From contig CANHLV010000079.1 of assembly GCA_947461495.1 (NCBI GenBank), positions 1 to 7,573 on the forward strand: a DNA stretch of 7,573 nt, written 5' to 3'. Every line of letters begins with the position of its first letter. The first letter of the stretch is position 1. The notes beneath the pieces are model-generated. The model was given only the letters and a program-made list of their open reading frames with translations, did not search any database and was not told the origin of the DNA. This DNA comes from Chitinophagaceae bacterium (GTDB lineage Bacteria; Bacteroidota; Bacteroidia; Chitinophagales; Chitinophagaceae). A program made the translations under genes and the position numbers. Below are positions 6,326 to 7,573 of this stretch, one piece after another.

Positions 6326-7009
6326 ATGAAAAAACAACTGTTTATTATTACCTTAACAATGCTGGTGAGCGTTGTTGGTTTTGCACAATTAACTACAAAA
6401 ACAAAATCTGATAAGAAGTTTGTAATTGCATTAACCGGCGGCCCTTCATTTCCAGTTGGAAAATTTGCTAAAAAAGATATCAATTCTGAAAAAGCAGGAT
6501 TTGCTAGATTTGGTTACAACTTAAATTTGAATTTCAACTATCAGGCAAGTGAAAATTTCGGTTTGACTTCTACTATATTATATTCAAGACATAAATTGAA
6601 TATAGATGAAATCAAAAAGTATTACACTGAACCTAATTTATCTGTGGATCATTATCAATACTATGGGATTTTAGCCGGCCCAATGGCTACGGTAAATTTA
6701 TCAGATAAAGTATTGATGGATTTCAAATTGATGGCTGGTGTTGCTGAAGCCAACTCTCCTGTATTTAGTTTGTCTAATACACAAATTACCAATGAAAAAT
6801 GGAACGAAGCTTTTACTTGGCAATATGGAACGGCATTACGTTACAACTTCAATGAAAATACTTGTTTGTTTACAAACATTTATTACAATCACATGAAACC
6901 AAGTTGGAATTTTGGTCCATTCTCAAATGGTGGAACTGAAGAGTATGTAAAAGTGGAACAGAACATGAGCGTATTGGATGTCAATTTAGGTTTGGGCATT
7001 AATTTTTAA
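6326..7009 (+). CDS. Outer-membrane beta-barrel protein (small porin-like family)
   Basis: 227 aa. A Sec signal peptide covers residues 1-20 (MKKQ start, hydrophobic core, likely cleavage FA|Q after Ala20). The mature part alternates polar and hydrophobic residues in strand-length runs, such as FVIALTGGPSFPVGKF (32-47), YNLNLNFNYQ (64-73), FGLTSTILYSRH (78-89), YYGILAGPMATVNL (112-125), VLMDFKLMAGVA (129-140), WQYGTALRYNF (165-175), TNIYYNHM (183-190) and VLDVNLGLGINF (216-227). It ends in Phe, as outer-membrane barrels do for BAM recognition. The early GPSFPVGKF motif is typical of small Bacteroidota barrels in the PF13505/PF13568 group. About eight strands seem likely. It has an A-rich leader without Shine-Dalgarno and a terminator 15 bp after the stop. 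It is a single-gene unit, and the cargo or role is unknown. Confidence 0.85.
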   Translation: MKKQLFIITLTMLVSVVGFAQLTTKTKSDKKFVIALTGGPSFPVGKFAKKDINSEKAGFARFGYNLNLNFNYQASENFGLTSTILYSRHKLNIDEIKKYYTEPNLSVDHYQYYGILAGPMATVNLSDKVLMDFKLMAGVAEANSPVFSLSNTQITNEKWNEAFTWQYGTALRYNFNENTCLFTNIYYNHMKPSWNFGPFSNGGTEEYVKVEQNMSVLDVNLGLGINF

Positions 7010-7024
7010 ATTCGATAATTAAAT

Positions 7025-7058
7025 AAAATAGCCATGGCAAATTTGTCATGGCTATTTT
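7025..7058. terminator. Bidirectional intrinsic terminator between convergent genes
   Basis: AAAATAGCCATG (7025-7036) pairs perfectly with CATGGCTATTTT (7047-7058); three further pairs including one G-T can form inside. T's follow on the plus strand (7055-7059), and a T-rich stretch follows on the minus strand. It lies just after the outer-membrane protein stop and about 58 bp beyond the hutU stop, so it can serve both. Confidence 0.8.
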
Positions 7059-7115
7059 TATTACTTTAAAACTGTATCGTTTTTTCAGGACTAGTCAGAA
7101 ATTATTGTAAAGTAA

Positions 7116-7573
7116 TTATTTCAATCTTTCTTTTATATCGAGATTATTATCTTTTGCTGTTTTAATAGCGAGCTCATATCCTGCATCAGCATGACGAATA
7201 ACCCCCATTCCAGGATCATTTCTTAATACTCGTCCTAATCGTTTAGCCGCTTCTTCCGTTCCATCAGCAACGATTACCATTCCTGCATGAATGCTATAGC
7301 CCATACCTACTCCACCGCCATGATGCAATGACACCCAACTGGCGCCGCCTGCAGTATTTACTAACGCATTTAAAATAGGCCAATCTGCTACAGCATCACT
7401 ACCGTCGAGCATTGCTTCAGTCTCACGATTTGGACTTGCCACAGAACCCGTATCCAAATGATCCCTTCCTATTACAATCGGTGCTTTTACTTTTCCCGTT
7501 CTTACTAATTCATTAAAAGCCAATCCAGCTTTTTCTCTTTCACCTTGACCTATCCAACAGATTCTAGCAGGTA
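7116..7573 (-). CDS. hutU: Urocanate hydratase (urocanase), C-terminal part, cut by window edge
   Basis: Second enzyme of histidine degradation: it adds water to urocanate using tightly bound NAD+ to give imidazolone propionate, in the cytoplasm. The frame stays open to the right edge, so the visible part is 151 residues and the gene starts beyond 7573. A TTG codon at 7521-7523 is internal (the Leu of AGLAFNEL), not a start. Hallmarks: ARICWIGQGER, IVIGRDHLDTGSVASPNRE, GSDAVADWPILNAL, SLHHGGGVGMG and RVLRNDPGMGVIRHADAGYE, which match urocanase closely. The Cys in ARICW lies 146 residues from the C-terminus, about where the essential Cys410 of the Pseudomonas putida enzyme falls if lengths agree. 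The C-terminus is intact and stops normally. Other hut genes, if clustered, would be to the right of the window. Confidence 0.97.
   Translation of the reverse strand, partial: PARICWIGQGEREKAGLAFNELVRTGKVKAPIVIGRDHLDTGSVASPNRETEAMLDGSDAVADWPILNALVNTAGGASWVSLHHGGGVGMGYSIHAGMVIVADGTEEAAKRLGRVLRNDPGMGVIRHADAGYELAIKTAKDNNLDIKERLK

Noticed and set aside
6256..6483. 75-codon minus-strand open frame
   Set aside because: It is antisense to the signal peptide and first strands of the outer-membrane protein, which has clear family features in the plus frame.
7521..7523. TTG as start codon of a 135-aa protein
   Set aside because: The frame continues upstream to the window edge with perfectly typical urocanase sequence (ARICWIGQGEREKAG), so this TTG is an internal Leu codon.

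Overview
The window looks like chromosomal DNA from a member of the Bacteroidota. The DNA is AT-rich. Start codons follow A-rich stretches without a Shine-Dalgarno. Several upstream regions resemble the Bacteroidota -33 TTTG / -7 TAnnTTTG promoter. The proteins (small outer-membrane beta-barrel, SPII lipoprotein, P-type ATPase subfamily) read like those of Flavobacteriia, Sphingobacteriia or Chitinophagia. I cannot place it more finely.

Layout. Bases 1-820 hold no convincing gene. They contain two exact 61-bp copies of a repeat with an internal hairpin, an inverted pair of AT-rich arms around the second copy, a clear intrinsic terminator (264-292), a terminator-like hairpin (579-614) and a strong palindrome (735-770). 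Next comes a minus-strand pair transcribed right to left: a P-type cation ATPase (1869-4361), then after 49 bp a lone ABC ATP-binding protein with a TOBE-like tail (821-1819). Divergent from the ATPase is a secreted lipoprotein with a class I glutamine-amidotransferase-like (DUF4350/ThuA-like) fold (4529-5524). It converges on a small coiled-coil protein (5598-5978, minus) across a shared bidirectional terminator. Bases 5979-6325 contain what looks like a small minus-strand gene broken by one frameshift (6058-6259). An outer-membrane beta-barrel protein follows (6326-7009). It converges, again over a bidirectional terminator, on the 3' end of hutU (urocanate hydratase, histidine degradation), which runs off the right edge.

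How the genes work together. Only the ATPase and ABC gene look like a possible operon, and no permease or substrate-binding protein is present to show what the ABC subunit energises. The other genes appear to be independent single-gene units, each closed by its own hairpin. This is mostly ordinary chromosomal housekeeping and envelope sequence. I see no defence system, integrase, transposase or CRISPR. The points most worth a second look are the repeat structure at the left end, the frameshifted small gene, the altered ion-site residues of the ATPase and the orphan ABC ATPase.
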